DNA of 8,267 nt from Candidatus Brevefilum sp. Its GTDB lineage: Bacteria; Chloroflexota; Anaerolineae; Anaerolineales; Anaerolineaceae. The position numbers and the translations under genes are program-made. The stretch lies in the NCBI GenBank assembly GCA_007119455.1, contig SKPR01000119.1:1-8267 (forward strand), written 5' to 3'. The notes under the pieces were generated by a model. The model saw only the letters and a list, made by a program, of their open reading frames with translations. It was not told the DNA's origin and did not search any database. Positions 1-6,267 of the stretch are shown piece after piece; within the stretch, counting starts at the first letter, position 1, and the number at the start of each line of letters is the position of its first letter.

Positions 1-1
1 G

Positions 2-148
2 ATGATGATCGCCATCAGCGGCCTCATGGTGACGCTGGTGGGGCTGACCGGTTTCATCTGGCCTGAAATCCTACAGGTTGAAGACCATCTGCCAGATTAC
101 GATGAAATGGGTGATGGGCAATTGGCTGGTGAAAAGATGAGGGTTTAA
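2..148 (+). CDS. C-terminal end of an unidentified membrane protein (5' end outside window)
   Basis: An open frame runs in from the left edge and stops at TAA 146-148, leaving 48 codons. The visible part starts with a hydrophobic stretch of about 20 residues (rich in Ile, Leu, Val and Gly, ending in GFIWPEI) and then a hydrophilic, acidic tail (EDHLPDYDEMGDG). This looks like a last transmembrane helix followed by a soluble C-terminal tail. The frame is already open at base 1, so the real start probably lies outside the window, although Met codons at 2 and 5 cannot be excluded as starts. The gene converges on the OsmC-family gene with only 10 bp between the two stop codons. I do not recognise the family. 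A respiratory or transporter subunit is possible but nothing visible shows it. Confidence 0.5.
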   Translation: MMIAISGLMVTLVGLTGFIWPEILQVEDHLPDYDEMGDGQLAGEKMRV

Positions 149-158
149 AGATGCAGGA

Positions 159-578
159 TCAGTCTGCTTCTTGAATGATGATCTTATGGGTGATTTCGGC
201 GGTTTTCGCCACCATCGCCTGGGCAGCGCAATACTTGTTTTCTGAAAGCTCAACGGCCCGCTCAACGGCATCACGATCAATGTTTTTGCCTGTTACATTA
301 TATTCGATAATGACCTTCTCGAACACCTTGGGGTGATCTTCAGCCCGTTCGATCTGGGCTGTCACTTCGAAATCTTTGACCTCCTGGCGTTTTTTCCTTA
401 AAATCGAAATCACATCCATCCCGGTACAGCCGATCAATCCAATGGCTACCAATTCTATGGGTCGGAAACCCATTTCTCTACCGCCGACATCTTTTTTGGC
501 ATCCAACGGAACCATGAAACCGGAGGAGGTGGTCCCGGTGAAAGCCATATTGCCATTCCAAACGATTTTGCTATCCAT
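159..578 (-). CDS. OsmC/Ohr-family protein (YhfA-like), probable thiol-dependent peroxidase
   Basis: The product is 139 residues, the usual size for a single-domain OsmC protein. OsmC/Ohr proteins are cytoplasmic dimers that reduce organic hydroperoxides using two cysteines. Both expected cysteines are present: C51 in the motif GCTGMDVISILRKKR, which starts the central helix, and C117 in SENKYCAAQAM. Arg39 in the GFRPIEL segment fits the conserved arginine that activates the peroxidatic cysteine. The CTGMDV form of the motif resembles the YhfA-like branch, whose substrate is less certain than that of Ohr. The ATG is supported by AAGGAA five bases upstream (584-589). The gene is last in the minus-strand run, 43 bp after the zinc-ribbon gene and behind a sigma/anti-sigma pair, which suggests stress-linked expression. 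Family assignment is firm; the peroxidase role is family inference. Confidence 0.9.
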   Translation of the reverse strand: MDSKIVWNGNMAFTGTTSSGFMVPLDAKKDVGGREMGFRPIELVAIGLIGCTGMDVISILRKKRQEVKDFEVTAQIERAEDHPKVFEKVIIEYNVTGKNIDRDAVERAVELSENKYCAAQAMVAKTAEITHKIIIQEAD

Positions 579-594
579 ATAAGTTCCTTTTCTT

Positions 595-609
595 ACCTCC
601 GCCGGAGGT
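595..609 (-). promoter_or_regulatory. Small perfect hairpin in the leader of the OsmC-family gene
   Basis: ACCTCC and GGAGGT form a perfect 6-bp inverted repeat around a 3-base loop, between the zinc-ribbon stop and the OsmC-family start. On the coding (minus) strand the GGAGGT arm is itself a textbook Shine-Dalgarno sequence, but it ends 16 bases before the ATG. A better-spaced AAGGAA lies closer and outside the stem. The hairpin has no T-tract after it, so it does not look like a terminator. It could be a translation or mRNA-stability element, or chance. Confidence 0.35.
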
Positions 610-621
610 CATTTCAGGTTA

Positions 622-828
622 TCAGGTGGCAGCACCTAGATTTGCCAACCCGCAATTCGGGCAGGTGAGTTGCAATAATCCATTATATGCCAGCCTGTCT
701 CCCTCGCACCGTGGGCAAACCATATTGGCTATCAGCCGGGTACGGGTTAAACTGCCATCAGGGTATGTTTCACATGCTTCTGATGGTTGCCTGATCGCGC
801 CTGTGGTGTCATCTTTTCTGGTCGGCAT
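622..828 (-). CDS. Small zinc-ribbon protein of unknown function
   Basis: The product is 68 residues with four cysteines in two CxxC knuckles, C38-P-R-C41 and C56-P-N-C59, 14 residues apart. This is a typical zinc-ribbon arrangement. A fifth cysteine, C19, lies in a polar N-terminal region (about residues 1-33) with no obvious fold. There is no membrane segment or signal peptide. The start is well supported: GGAG at 833-836 lies four bases before the ATG, and the frame overlaps the end of the anti-sigma gene by 20 bp, which implies translational coupling. Position between an anti-sigma factor and an OsmC-family gene suggests involvement in the same response. I do not recognise a named family. 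It could bind nucleic acid or a protein partner, or simply bind zinc. Confidence 0.65.
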   Translation of the reverse strand: MPTRKDDTTGAIRQPSEACETYPDGSLTRTRLIANMVCPRCEGDRLAYNGLLQLTCPNCGLANLGAAT

Positions 829-1072
829 TTAACTCCAAATCCAGGCACTGATAAAGGCGCTGACGAACATCATCAGGGAGCTGTGTATCCTGGCTGTCCT
901 GCTGGCATAATTCGATCGTCTTCTCGAGGGTGCTTAAAATAATCGAGCAATCCGGGCAGCAGTCAAGATGGACTTCGATCTGCTGGCAAAGCTCAGTTTC
1001 CAGATCTCCATCAATGTAGGCATTCAGGCGATCCAATAATTTCTGGCAGTCCTGATGATGTTTATGATTCAT
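809..1072 (-). CDS. Zinc-binding anti-sigma factor (ZAS / zf-HC2 family)
   Basis: The product is 87 residues. ZAS proteins bind the partner ECF sigma factor and keep it from core RNA polymerase. The hallmark H-x3-C-x2-C motif is present as H35, C39 and C42 (HLDCCPDC). An upstream C9 precedes the typical segment LLDRLNAYIDGDL, which matches the family's N-terminal helix. There is no transmembrane helix, so this is a soluble, cytoplasmic type. The 26-residue spacing from C9 to H35 and the H-x3-C-x2-C step match what I remember for the redox-sensing protein RsrA (C11, H37, C41, C44). Extra cysteines at 29, 38, 56 and 76 could also take part in redox chemistry. The gene overlaps the sigma gene by 4 bp (ATGA) and has AGGA six bases before its start (1079-1082), the usual coupling for a sigma/anti-sigma pair. 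Redox sensing is inferred. Confidence 0.88.
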   Translation of the reverse strand: MNHKHHQDCQKLLDRLNAYIDGDLETELCQQIEVHLDCCPDCSIILSTLEKTIELCQQDSQDTQLPDDVRQRLYQCLDLELNADQKR

Positions 1073-1674
1073 GGCTGTTCCTGGGCAATTTTATTTGCAA
1101 AATAAGTGGTTAATAATTCCCGTAACTGCAACCGCGCCCGCATTAATCTGACTTTAAGTGCAGATTCGGTGATCTCCAGAATCTCAGCCGCCTCACGGGT
1201 AGACAGCCCCTCGACATCGCGTAACAGGAAAGCAGCCCGATTGGAATCGGACAGAGTGCTGATGGCATGATTGATCTGGTTGCGAGTTTCGTTATTCATC
1301 AATTCTTTTTCCGGCAGGCAACACCAATCAATGATCTGCCTGGGCAGATTGTCACTTTCGTTGGTGTCAATCCCTGCATCAATTTCCACCATAAAGCCTT
1401 TGCGTCCGCGTAAGTGCATCAGTGCTTCGTTGACGGCAATGCGGTAAAGCCAGGTCGAAATTTTGGATCGACCTTCAAACTGTTGAATGTTATTAAAAGC
1501 TTTGATAAATGTTTCTTGCAGAATATCTTCTGCATCCTGGGTGTTTCCGACCATTTTCAGGGCCAGCCGGTAGATTTTTGTTGAGTTTTCCTCGACCAGG
1601 TTGGCAAAAGCCTGTTTATCGCCGCGCTGTAGGGCTTGAAGATCAATCGATTGTTCGATGAAGGTTTGTTCCAT
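1069..1674 (-). CDS. ECF-type RNA polymerase sigma factor (sigma-70 family)
   Basis: The product is 201 residues, with the two-domain structure of extracytoplasmic-function sigma factors. Region 2 spans about residues 24-90 and includes the conserved NTQDAEDILQETFIKAF stretch (44-60), followed by the STWLYRIAVNEALMHLR helix that contacts the -10 element. Region 4 spans about 138-188, with the helix-turn-helix GLSTREAAEILEITESALKVRLMRAR that reads the -35 element. The linker of about 45 residues contains a CC pair (C118, C119), which is a little unusual. No clear Shine-Dalgarno sequence precedes the ATG, and the gene starts 41 bp after tsaD. It shares a 4-bp overlap with the zinc-binding anti-sigma gene, which is its obvious regulator. 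I found no convincing GGAAC-type autoregulated promoter in front of it, so it may be read through from tsaD. Confidence 0.93.
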   Translation of the reverse strand: MEQTFIEQSIDLQALQRGDKQAFANLVEENSTKIYRLALKMVGNTQDAEDILQETFIKAFNNIQQFEGRSKISTWLYRIAVNEALMHLRGRKGFMVEIDAGIDTNESDNLPRQIIDWCCLPEKELMNNETRNQINHAISTLSDSNRAAFLLRDVEGLSTREAAEILEITESALKVRLMRARLQLRELLTTYFANKIAQEQP

Positions 1675-1715
1675 TGGATGATATTCTGGGCAATTGGGTT
1701 ACATTGTTCTGGTTT

Positions 1716-2741
1716 TTAAGAGAGTGGCCAGGTTGGGAGCACATCAATATTCAGGGGGCTGAAATCTTCCCGGATATAATGGAAATAACCTGCCCCAGCG
1801 ATCATGGCTGCATTATCGGTGCACAGGAATAACGGTGGAATATGAACGGGTCGGCTGCTTTCAGACAGGATCTTCTCTCGCAGTCGTTTATTGGCCGAAA
1901 CACCGCCTGCCACGACGATCTCGCGCACCTGGTGTGTTTCTGCTGCCATGAGGGTTTTTTCAACCAGAACATCGACCACCGCATCCTGGAAGCTTGCTGC
2001 CAGATCTTCGACCGGGAGAGCACGTCCTTCTTCTTGCAAGGCTTCAACGGTGCGCAGTACGGCAGTTTTCACGCCGCTGAAGGAGAAATCCCAGGTGCCT
2101 TCCATCATGGCGCGGGGAAATGTAAAACTCGAACTGCTGCCAGTCTGGCTGGCTTTTTGAATGGACGGGCCGCCCGGGTAAGAAAGATCGAGGAGCCGGG
2201 CCACCTTATCAAAGGCTTCACCGGCTGCATCATCCAGAGTGGCACCTAACCGTTCATAGACCAGGTGGTCTGTCATCAGCACCAATTCACTGTGCCCGCC
2301 AGACACAAGCAGGGCCAGCAGTGGGAAGCGCGGTGGTTGGTGTGGGGTAGCGTTGGCCTGATAGAGCCAGGCTGAATAAATATGCCCTTCCATATGGTTG
2401 ACACCGATCAGCGGTTTTCCGGTGGCAAGGGCCAGCCCTTTAGCCATATTCATACCAACCACCAATGAACCGGCCAAACCTGGGCCCTGTGTGACGGCGA
2501 GAGCATCAATATCATGAATGTTGAGATGGGCCTGTTCAAGCGCCTGTTCGACAATGGGATAAATCGCTTTGACATGTTCGCGCGAGGCAAGTTCCGGGAA
2601 AACGCCGCCATACTGGGCATGCAGGTCAACCTGGCTGGCAACCACATTGGATTGGATGACACGGCCATCGCTCACCACAGAGGCGGCTGTTTCATCGCAG
2701 GAGGTTTCAATACCGAGAATACGTGCTGTTGGATTTGACAT
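1716..2741 (-). CDS. tsaD: tRNA N6-adenosine threonylcarbamoyltransferase TsaD
   Basis: TsaD transfers the threonylcarbamoyl group from threonylcarbamoyl-AMP to A37 of ANN-decoding tRNAs (t6A), acting in the cytoplasm with TsaB and TsaE. The 341-residue length is normal for bacterial TsaD. Visible signatures are the N-terminal nucleotide-binding strand ILGIETSCDETA (8-19), the metal-binding HxxxH of NHMEGH (H116, H120), the glycine-rich SGGH (147-150), GEAFDKVARLL (174-184), the VAGGVSAN loop (277-284) and the third metal ligand D309 in CTDNAAMIA. All key residues are present, so the enzyme should be active. The ATG lies 18 bp after the peptidase stop; the nearest ribosome-binding sequence, AAAGG at 2756-2760, is 14 bases away, which is long, so coupling to the upstream gene is plausible. 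Neither tsaB nor tsaE is in the window. Confidence 0.97.
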   Translation of the reverse strand: MSNPTARILGIETSCDETAASVVSDGRVIQSNVVASQVDLHAQYGGVFPELASREHVKAIYPIVEQALEQAHLNIHDIDALAVTQGPGLAGSLVVGMNMAKGLALATGKPLIGVNHMEGHIYSAWLYQANATPHQPPRFPLLALLVSGGHSELVLMTDHLVYERLGATLDDAAGEAFDKVARLLDLSYPGGPSIQKASQTGSSSSFTFPRAMMEGTWDFSFSGVKTAVLRTVEALQEEGRALPVEDLAASFQDAVVDVLVEKTLMAAETHQVREIVVAGGVSANKRLREKILSESSRPVHIPPLFLCTDNAAMIAGAGYFHYIREDFSPLNIDVLPTWPLS

Positions 2742-2759
2742 AGCGTGTAATCATACCTT

Positions 2760-3992
2760 TCAATTCATAGGCAAGACAAGGTCCATGGGGTAATCCACGA
2801 ATTTTTCAAACTTGCCTTCAGGTGTGACGTAATAGGTGTCTTCGAGGCGGACACCCATACCTTTTTCCGGGTAATACAATCCAGGTTCGATGGTGAACAC
2901 CGATCCGGGTTGGAGCATGTTTGAGTCGTCATCCTTGCGGCTGAACCAGGGCTTCTCGTGAATGTTTAATCCCAAACCATGCCCAAGAGAATGGACATAG
3001 CCCGATTCAAGGGCTGGATTTTGCCGGATTGTGTCATGGCCCATGGCTTCAAATAAATCACAGGTGCGATCCTGGAAGTGGGCAGCATTCTTGCCGGTTT
3101 CCAATTCCGAAACGACCTGATTATAAACCGATTTTACCTGGTCGAAGAGCACCTGGGCTTCCTTCGGCGCAAAACCCAGACACCAGGTCCGGGTGCAGTC
3201 ATAAAAATACCCGCCACCCTTCTCACAGGGGAAGATGTCAAAGACAATGGTCTGACCCAGCATGAGTGGGTCGTTGGGCGTCCCGGAACTATGGGGAACG
3301 CCGGCATCACGCCCGATGGCAAAGATGGTATCTTCAGGGTTTTCTGCTCCAAGTTCAGCCAGCCAGAGGTTGATCTGGCTTTTAACGTCACTGATCAGAA
3401 GTGGTGATCCATCAGGTTTCGTCAGTACCCGGTTGACGACATGATGGCTGGTGAGAAAGTCGGCCACCCTTCCAATGACCGTGATCACAAGTTGGCCCAT
3501 GTTTCGGATTCGCTTAATTTCTTCAGCGCCCTTGGTGGCCATTGCCTGTAAAAGAACGGCATCATCGACATCACCGACAAAGTCCAGATCCGGGAGAAAT
3601 TCCTGGAGTTTATTGAGGGTCGCATGAACTTTACCGGCATCAGTTCTGCCATAAACGATGACTTTACCTTTGGTTAACCCGATCTCCTCAAATATATGTT
3701 TATACAGCAAGGCATGGGCAACCAGCCGGTTGCCCTCAGCCAGTTTTAGGCGTTCTTTCAGAGGAAATCTACTGTAGTTGAGGGTTGTTAAACCGGTGTT
3801 TGCTGCTTCATCACGCTCCATGGGGGCATGGCATAGAATCGCTTCAGAGCCGGTTATTTTGATCACATCGGCCTGGGTCATGTGGCCGCCTCCGGTGAGG
3901 TAAACCATGGCCGGGTTATGCTTTCCTGGGCCGGTGACCCATAAGGCATCGGCCTGGTAATCTTTTAGGTATTGATCAAGGTCAGATTTCAT
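2760..3992 (-). CDS. M24-family Xaa-Pro peptidase (aminopeptidase P / prolidase-like)
   Basis: The product is 410 residues with the two-part structure of proline-specific M24 metallopeptidases, which remove an N-terminal residue before proline in the cytoplasm. Residues about 1-145 form the creatinase-like N-terminal domain and about 155-400 the pita-bread catalytic domain. All five dinuclear-metal ligands can be placed: D252 (VFDIFP), D265 (YDCTRTW), H338 (HSLGHGLG), E369 (TIEPGLYY) and E384 (VRLEDTYYV). H334 in the same HSLGHG motif and H345 downstream fit substrate-binding histidines. There is no signal peptide. The ATG at 3992 is the first start codon after an in-frame TAA, but it has no clear Shine-Dalgarno sequence. 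The gene sits 57 bp after selA and 18 bp before tsaD. The exact substrate (dipeptide or longer peptide) cannot be told from sequence alone. Confidence 0.92.
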   Translation of the reverse strand: MKSDLDQYLKDYQADALWVTGPGKHNPAMVYLTGGGHMTQADVIKITGSEAILCHAPMERDEAANTGLTTLNYSRFPLKERLKLAEGNRLVAHALLYKHIFEEIGLTKGKVIVYGRTDAGKVHATLNKLQEFLPDLDFVGDVDDAVLLQAMATKGAEEIKRIRNMGQLVITVIGRVADFLTSHHVVNRVLTKPDGSPLLISDVKSQINLWLAELGAENPEDTIFAIGRDAGVPHSSGTPNDPLMLGQTIVFDIFPCEKGGGYFYDCTRTWCLGFAPKEAQVLFDQVKSVYNQVVSELETGKNAAHFQDRTCDLFEAMGHDTIRQNPALESGYVHSLGHGLGLNIHEKPWFSRKDDDSNMLQPGSVFTIEPGLYYPEKGMGVRLEDTYYVTPEGKFEKFVDYPMDLVLPMN

Positions 3993-4049
3993 GAGTTCAA
4001 TTTCGCTTTCTGTGTTGATGGACTCTTAACGAATGGTTTAATGCGACCA

Positions 4050-5417
4050 TCAATCAACCGGGTTTTGTAACACGTCAAGGAGACCACGCAGTAGAGCTGG
4101 TTCCTGTTCCTGTAAGACTGTACGTGGGTCCAATAAGACCCGGTCATTTTCGATCCTGGCGATAATCGGGGGATGTGCCTGGCGTAGCGTGTTGAGAAAG
4201 ACATCCGGTCTTGGGGGGGTAAGAGCCAGCAAGTAGGTGGGAAGTTCCTCCGTCGGCAGGCTCCCACCGCCAACGGTCGAAAAACCAGGAACGACGTCAC
4301 CATCTCCGAGGTAATCTTGCCAGTTTTCAGCTGTCGCCCGGATGGATTCGAGTGGCCTGGAAATCATTTGCCAGATCGGTATTTCGGTTTCCGCCTCATT
4401 TTTGAGATAATGAGTCAGCGTGGCGGCCACCCCGGCCAGGGTTAATTTGTCTGCCCTGAGTGCCCTTGCGAGGGGATGTGTCCGAATCAACCTGATCAAA
4501 TCTTTTTTCCCGATGATGATCCCGGCCTGGGGGCCGCCTATGAGCTTGTCACCGGAAAAGCAAACCAGGTCGCAGCCGGCAGCCACCGATTCCTGGACGG
4601 TTGGTTCGTGTGCCAGCCCGTAATCTGCTGTATCCAATAGGGCACCGGAGCCGAGGTCGTGCACCACCGGTACACCATATCGGTGGGCTGTTTCCACAAC
4701 CTCCCGCAGAGGTGGTTCGCTGTGAAAGCCGATTAATTTAAAGTTGGAATGGTGGGCAACCAGCACGAGGGCGATCGTTTCGTTTTCAAGCGCTTCTTCA
4801 TAGTCATATAAATGAATGCGATTCGTCGTACCGATCTCAACCAGTCTGGCACCGGATTGGCGCATGACATCCGGAATGCGAAATCCGCCTCCGATTTCAA
4901 CCAGCTGAGTGCGAGAGACGAGCACATTTTTCTGGCTTGCCAGGGCTGAGAGCACGAGCAGGATGGCGCCGGCATTATTGTTAACCACGTAACCCGCCTC
5001 AACCGCTGTAAGGTGCGCTAATAATCGGTTAGCATGCACTGAACGTTTTCCGCGCTTACCCGTTTCGAGGTTGAATTCGAGGTTACTATAACCCACCCCC
5101 ACGGCTGAGATGGCCTTTCGGGTTGCAACACTGAGGGGTGCGCGTCCAAGGTTGGTGTGCAGGATCACACCGGTTGCATTGATCACAGAGATTAATGAGG
5201 GTTCCAACCATAAATTCAACTGATTCTTAATCCGGGCAATCATGACGGATTCATCAGGTATTGGCGTATTCTCATTGATGAACGCCTGGCGAATGTCTTC
5301 CAGCACATTACGAATGGCTTCAAGAGTCAGCGGTCGGCCATAAATCGCCAACAATTTCTGGATATTTTCTTGTTGTAATAAGTAGTCTATGGAGGGAAGT
5401 TGACTCAGGTCAGACAT
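4050..5417 (-). CDS. selA: L-seryl-tRNA(Sec) selenium transferase SelA
   Basis: SelA is a PLP enzyme that converts Ser-tRNA(Sec) to selenocysteinyl-tRNA(Sec) using selenophosphate. The 455-residue length is close to the roughly 460 residues of known SelA. The N-terminal domain (about 1-75) has the expected YLLQQ and YGR features for tRNA(Sec) binding. Family motifs follow: INATGVILHTNLGRAPLS (79-96), VNNNAGAILLVLSAL (145-159), SRTQLVEIGGGFRIPDVM (168-185), GTTNR (196-200), VHDLGSG (252-258) and the PLP lysine K291 in FSGDKLIGGPQAG. All are intact. AGGAT at 5426-5430 lies eight bases before the ATG, and the gene starts 18 bp after the membrane-protein gene. The usual partners selB, selD and the tRNA(Sec) gene are not in the window. 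Confidence 0.96.
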   Translation of the reverse strand: MSDLSQLPSIDYLLQQENIQKLLAIYGRPLTLEAIRNVLEDIRQAFINENTPIPDESVMIARIKNQLNLWLEPSLISVINATGVILHTNLGRAPLSVATRKAISAVGVGYSNLEFNLETGKRGKRSVHANRLLAHLTAVEAGYVVNNNAGAILLVLSALASQKNVLVSRTQLVEIGGGFRIPDVMRQSGARLVEIGTTNRIHLYDYEEALENETIALVLVAHHSNFKLIGFHSEPPLREVVETAHRYGVPVVHDLGSGALLDTADYGLAHEPTVQESVAAGCDLVCFSGDKLIGGPQAGIIIGKKDLIRLIRTHPLARALRADKLTLAGVAATLTHYLKNEAETEIPIWQMISRPLESIRATAENWQDYLGDGDVVPGFSTVGGGSLPTEELPTYLLALTPPRPDVFLNTLRQAHPPIIARIENDRVLLDPRTVLQEQEPALLRGLLDVLQNPVD

Positions 5418-5435
5418 GATCCGGTATCCTGTTGA

Positions 5436-5840
5436 TCAGGCATCGCGCCAGGGGTTCCAGCGGCTGCGTTCAAACATACGTAATAAAAATTCAATCAGGA
5501 CGAAAACCCCCGCTAATATCAGCGCCAGGGCCGGGGTCAGGACTCGGCCGAGTTGAAGCCAGGCAACGGTACTGCCAAAAATGCCAAACCACAAAGCCTG
5601 GCGGAGGATAACCATATCATCCACAGGTGGGTCGCTGGGGAAACGCAAGTTGAGATAATACGTGATGGGTAATGCCGGACCGGTAAAGGCCAGAACGCCT
5701 AAAAAGAAGAATAACCAGCGTGGCCCCAGGGTCGGTACCGTGGTGAGCATCAGGATCAGGAGGCCAGCCCACCCGGCAACACTCAGAACAAGTGAAAGGG
5801 GTAAATAAGTTCGCAAGAATTTACCTAAACCAGATTTCAT
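5436..5840 (-). CDS. Small four-helix membrane protein of unknown function
   Basis: The 134-residue product is mostly hydrophobic, with four likely transmembrane helices at about 12-33, 42-64, 80-98 and 101-121. A short basic N-terminus (MKSGLGKFLR) and a basic, Trp-rich C-terminal tail (RMFERSRWNPWRDA) suggest both ends face the cytoplasm. The loop between helices 2 and 3 (RFPSDPPVDDM) is polar and acidic. No enzymatic or transporter motif is visible and I do not recognise the family. The start is strongly supported by AGGAG at 5846-5850 directly upstream. It is the first gene of the minus-strand run and its stop lies 18 bp before selA, so the two are almost certainly co-transcribed. A functional link to selenium metabolism is possible from position only. 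Confidence 0.8.
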   Translation of the reverse strand: MKSGLGKFLRTYLPLSLVLSVAGWAGLLILMLTTVPTLGPRWLFFFLGVLAFTGPALPITYYLNLRFPSDPPVDDMVILRQALWFGIFGSTVAWLQLGRVLTPALALILAGVFVLIEFLLRMFERSRWNPWRDA

Positions 5841-5859
5841 GATAGCTCCTTCATAAAGT

Positions 5860-5865
5860 ATTGTA
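5860..5865 (-). promoter_or_regulatory. Possible -10 element for the minus-strand operon
   Basis: Read on the minus strand this is TACAAT, one base from the TATAAT consensus, about 20 bases before the ATG of the membrane-protein gene. No good -35 hexamer lies 16-18 bases further upstream, so the call is weak. If real, the leader would be only about 13 bases and would just contain the AGGAG ribosome-binding site. Confidence 0.28.
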
Positions 5866-5942
5866 ACGCATTAACCTTAAAGCGTGCATCCCGGGTCTGA
5901 AAAAGCCAGGGGTAGGGCATTTGTAAAGTTGACAAAAAACTA

Positions 5943-5958
5943 TGAGTTGTACGACTCA
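5943..5958. repeat. Near-perfect 16-bp palindrome
   Basis: TGAGTTGT is followed by ACGACTCA, a palindrome with a single mismatched pair in 8. It lies about 100 bp upstream of the first gene of the minus-strand operon, too far for a typical repressor site on the weak promoter noted at 5860-5865. A regulator-binding site is possible, but chance cannot be excluded. Confidence 0.3.
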
Positions 5959-6005
5959 ATATCTTATTACGTTGAAATTAGCCTTCAAATAGAGTTTATT
6001 AAAAA

Positions 6006-6050
6006 GCCTTCACCTTGAGGAGAAAGTGGCGCATCGCGTTGGATAGGGTG
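6006..6050 (+). repeat. REP/MITE-like repeat, degenerate copy
   Basis: This stretch contains CTTGAGGAGAAAGTGGCGC and ends in GGATAGGGTG. It aligns along its length with the reverse complement of 6161-6207, which reads CTCGAGGAGAAGCTGTCTGC and ends in GATGAGGTG. The palindromic arms are eroded here (CCTTCACC against GGAGAAAG), so this is the decayed member of the pair. Confidence 0.5.
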
Positions 6051-6160
6051 TGAATGCACTTCTGATTCAAAGCGGTCCTTCACTCTTGTTCTTGCCGGTG
6101 TCATTGATCGGATTAGACTTTACCAGGGATATCTGACCTCTTCATAATCCTTCAAAACGC

Positions 6161-6207
6161 CACCTCATCAGTCTGCTGCGCAGACAGCTTCTCCTCGAGG
6201 AGAAGCC
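6161..6207 (-). repeat. REP/MITE-like repeat, well-preserved copy with two hairpins
   Basis: Two adjacent perfect palindromes are visible. One is GTCTGC, loop TGC, GCAGAC at 6171-6185. The other is a 20-bp perfect palindrome at 6187-6206 with arms GCTTCTCCTC and GAGGAGAAGC. Double-hairpin units preceded by CACCTCATC are a common form of dispersed bacterial repeat, in my recollection. It is the inverted partner of 6006-6050. No T-tract follows, so it is not a typical terminator. Confidence 0.55.
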
Positions 6208-6267
6208 ATAAAGAGTGCATGAATTAATGGATGAGACCGGATTACGGCCTTCACATATAGTTTTATC

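Noticed and set aside
1842..2249. 135-residue open frame on the plus strand opposite tsaD
   Set aside because: It lies wholly antisense to a strongly conserved gene, and its translation has no recognisable domain; it is a shadow of tsaD codon use.
3078..3407. 109-residue plus-strand open frame opposite the M24 peptidase
   Set aside because: It is antisense to the catalytic domain whose metal ligands are all intact, with no motif of its own.
3989..4303. 104-residue minus-strand frame overlapping the end of selA
   Set aside because: It is out of frame within selA and its product shows no fold or motif; its overlap with the peptidase start is incidental.
5929..5957. Perfect TTGACA at 5929-5934 as a plus-strand -35 element
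   Set aside because: No TATAAT-like hexamer lies 16-18 bases downstream (CGACTC-type sequence instead), and no plus-strand gene follows.
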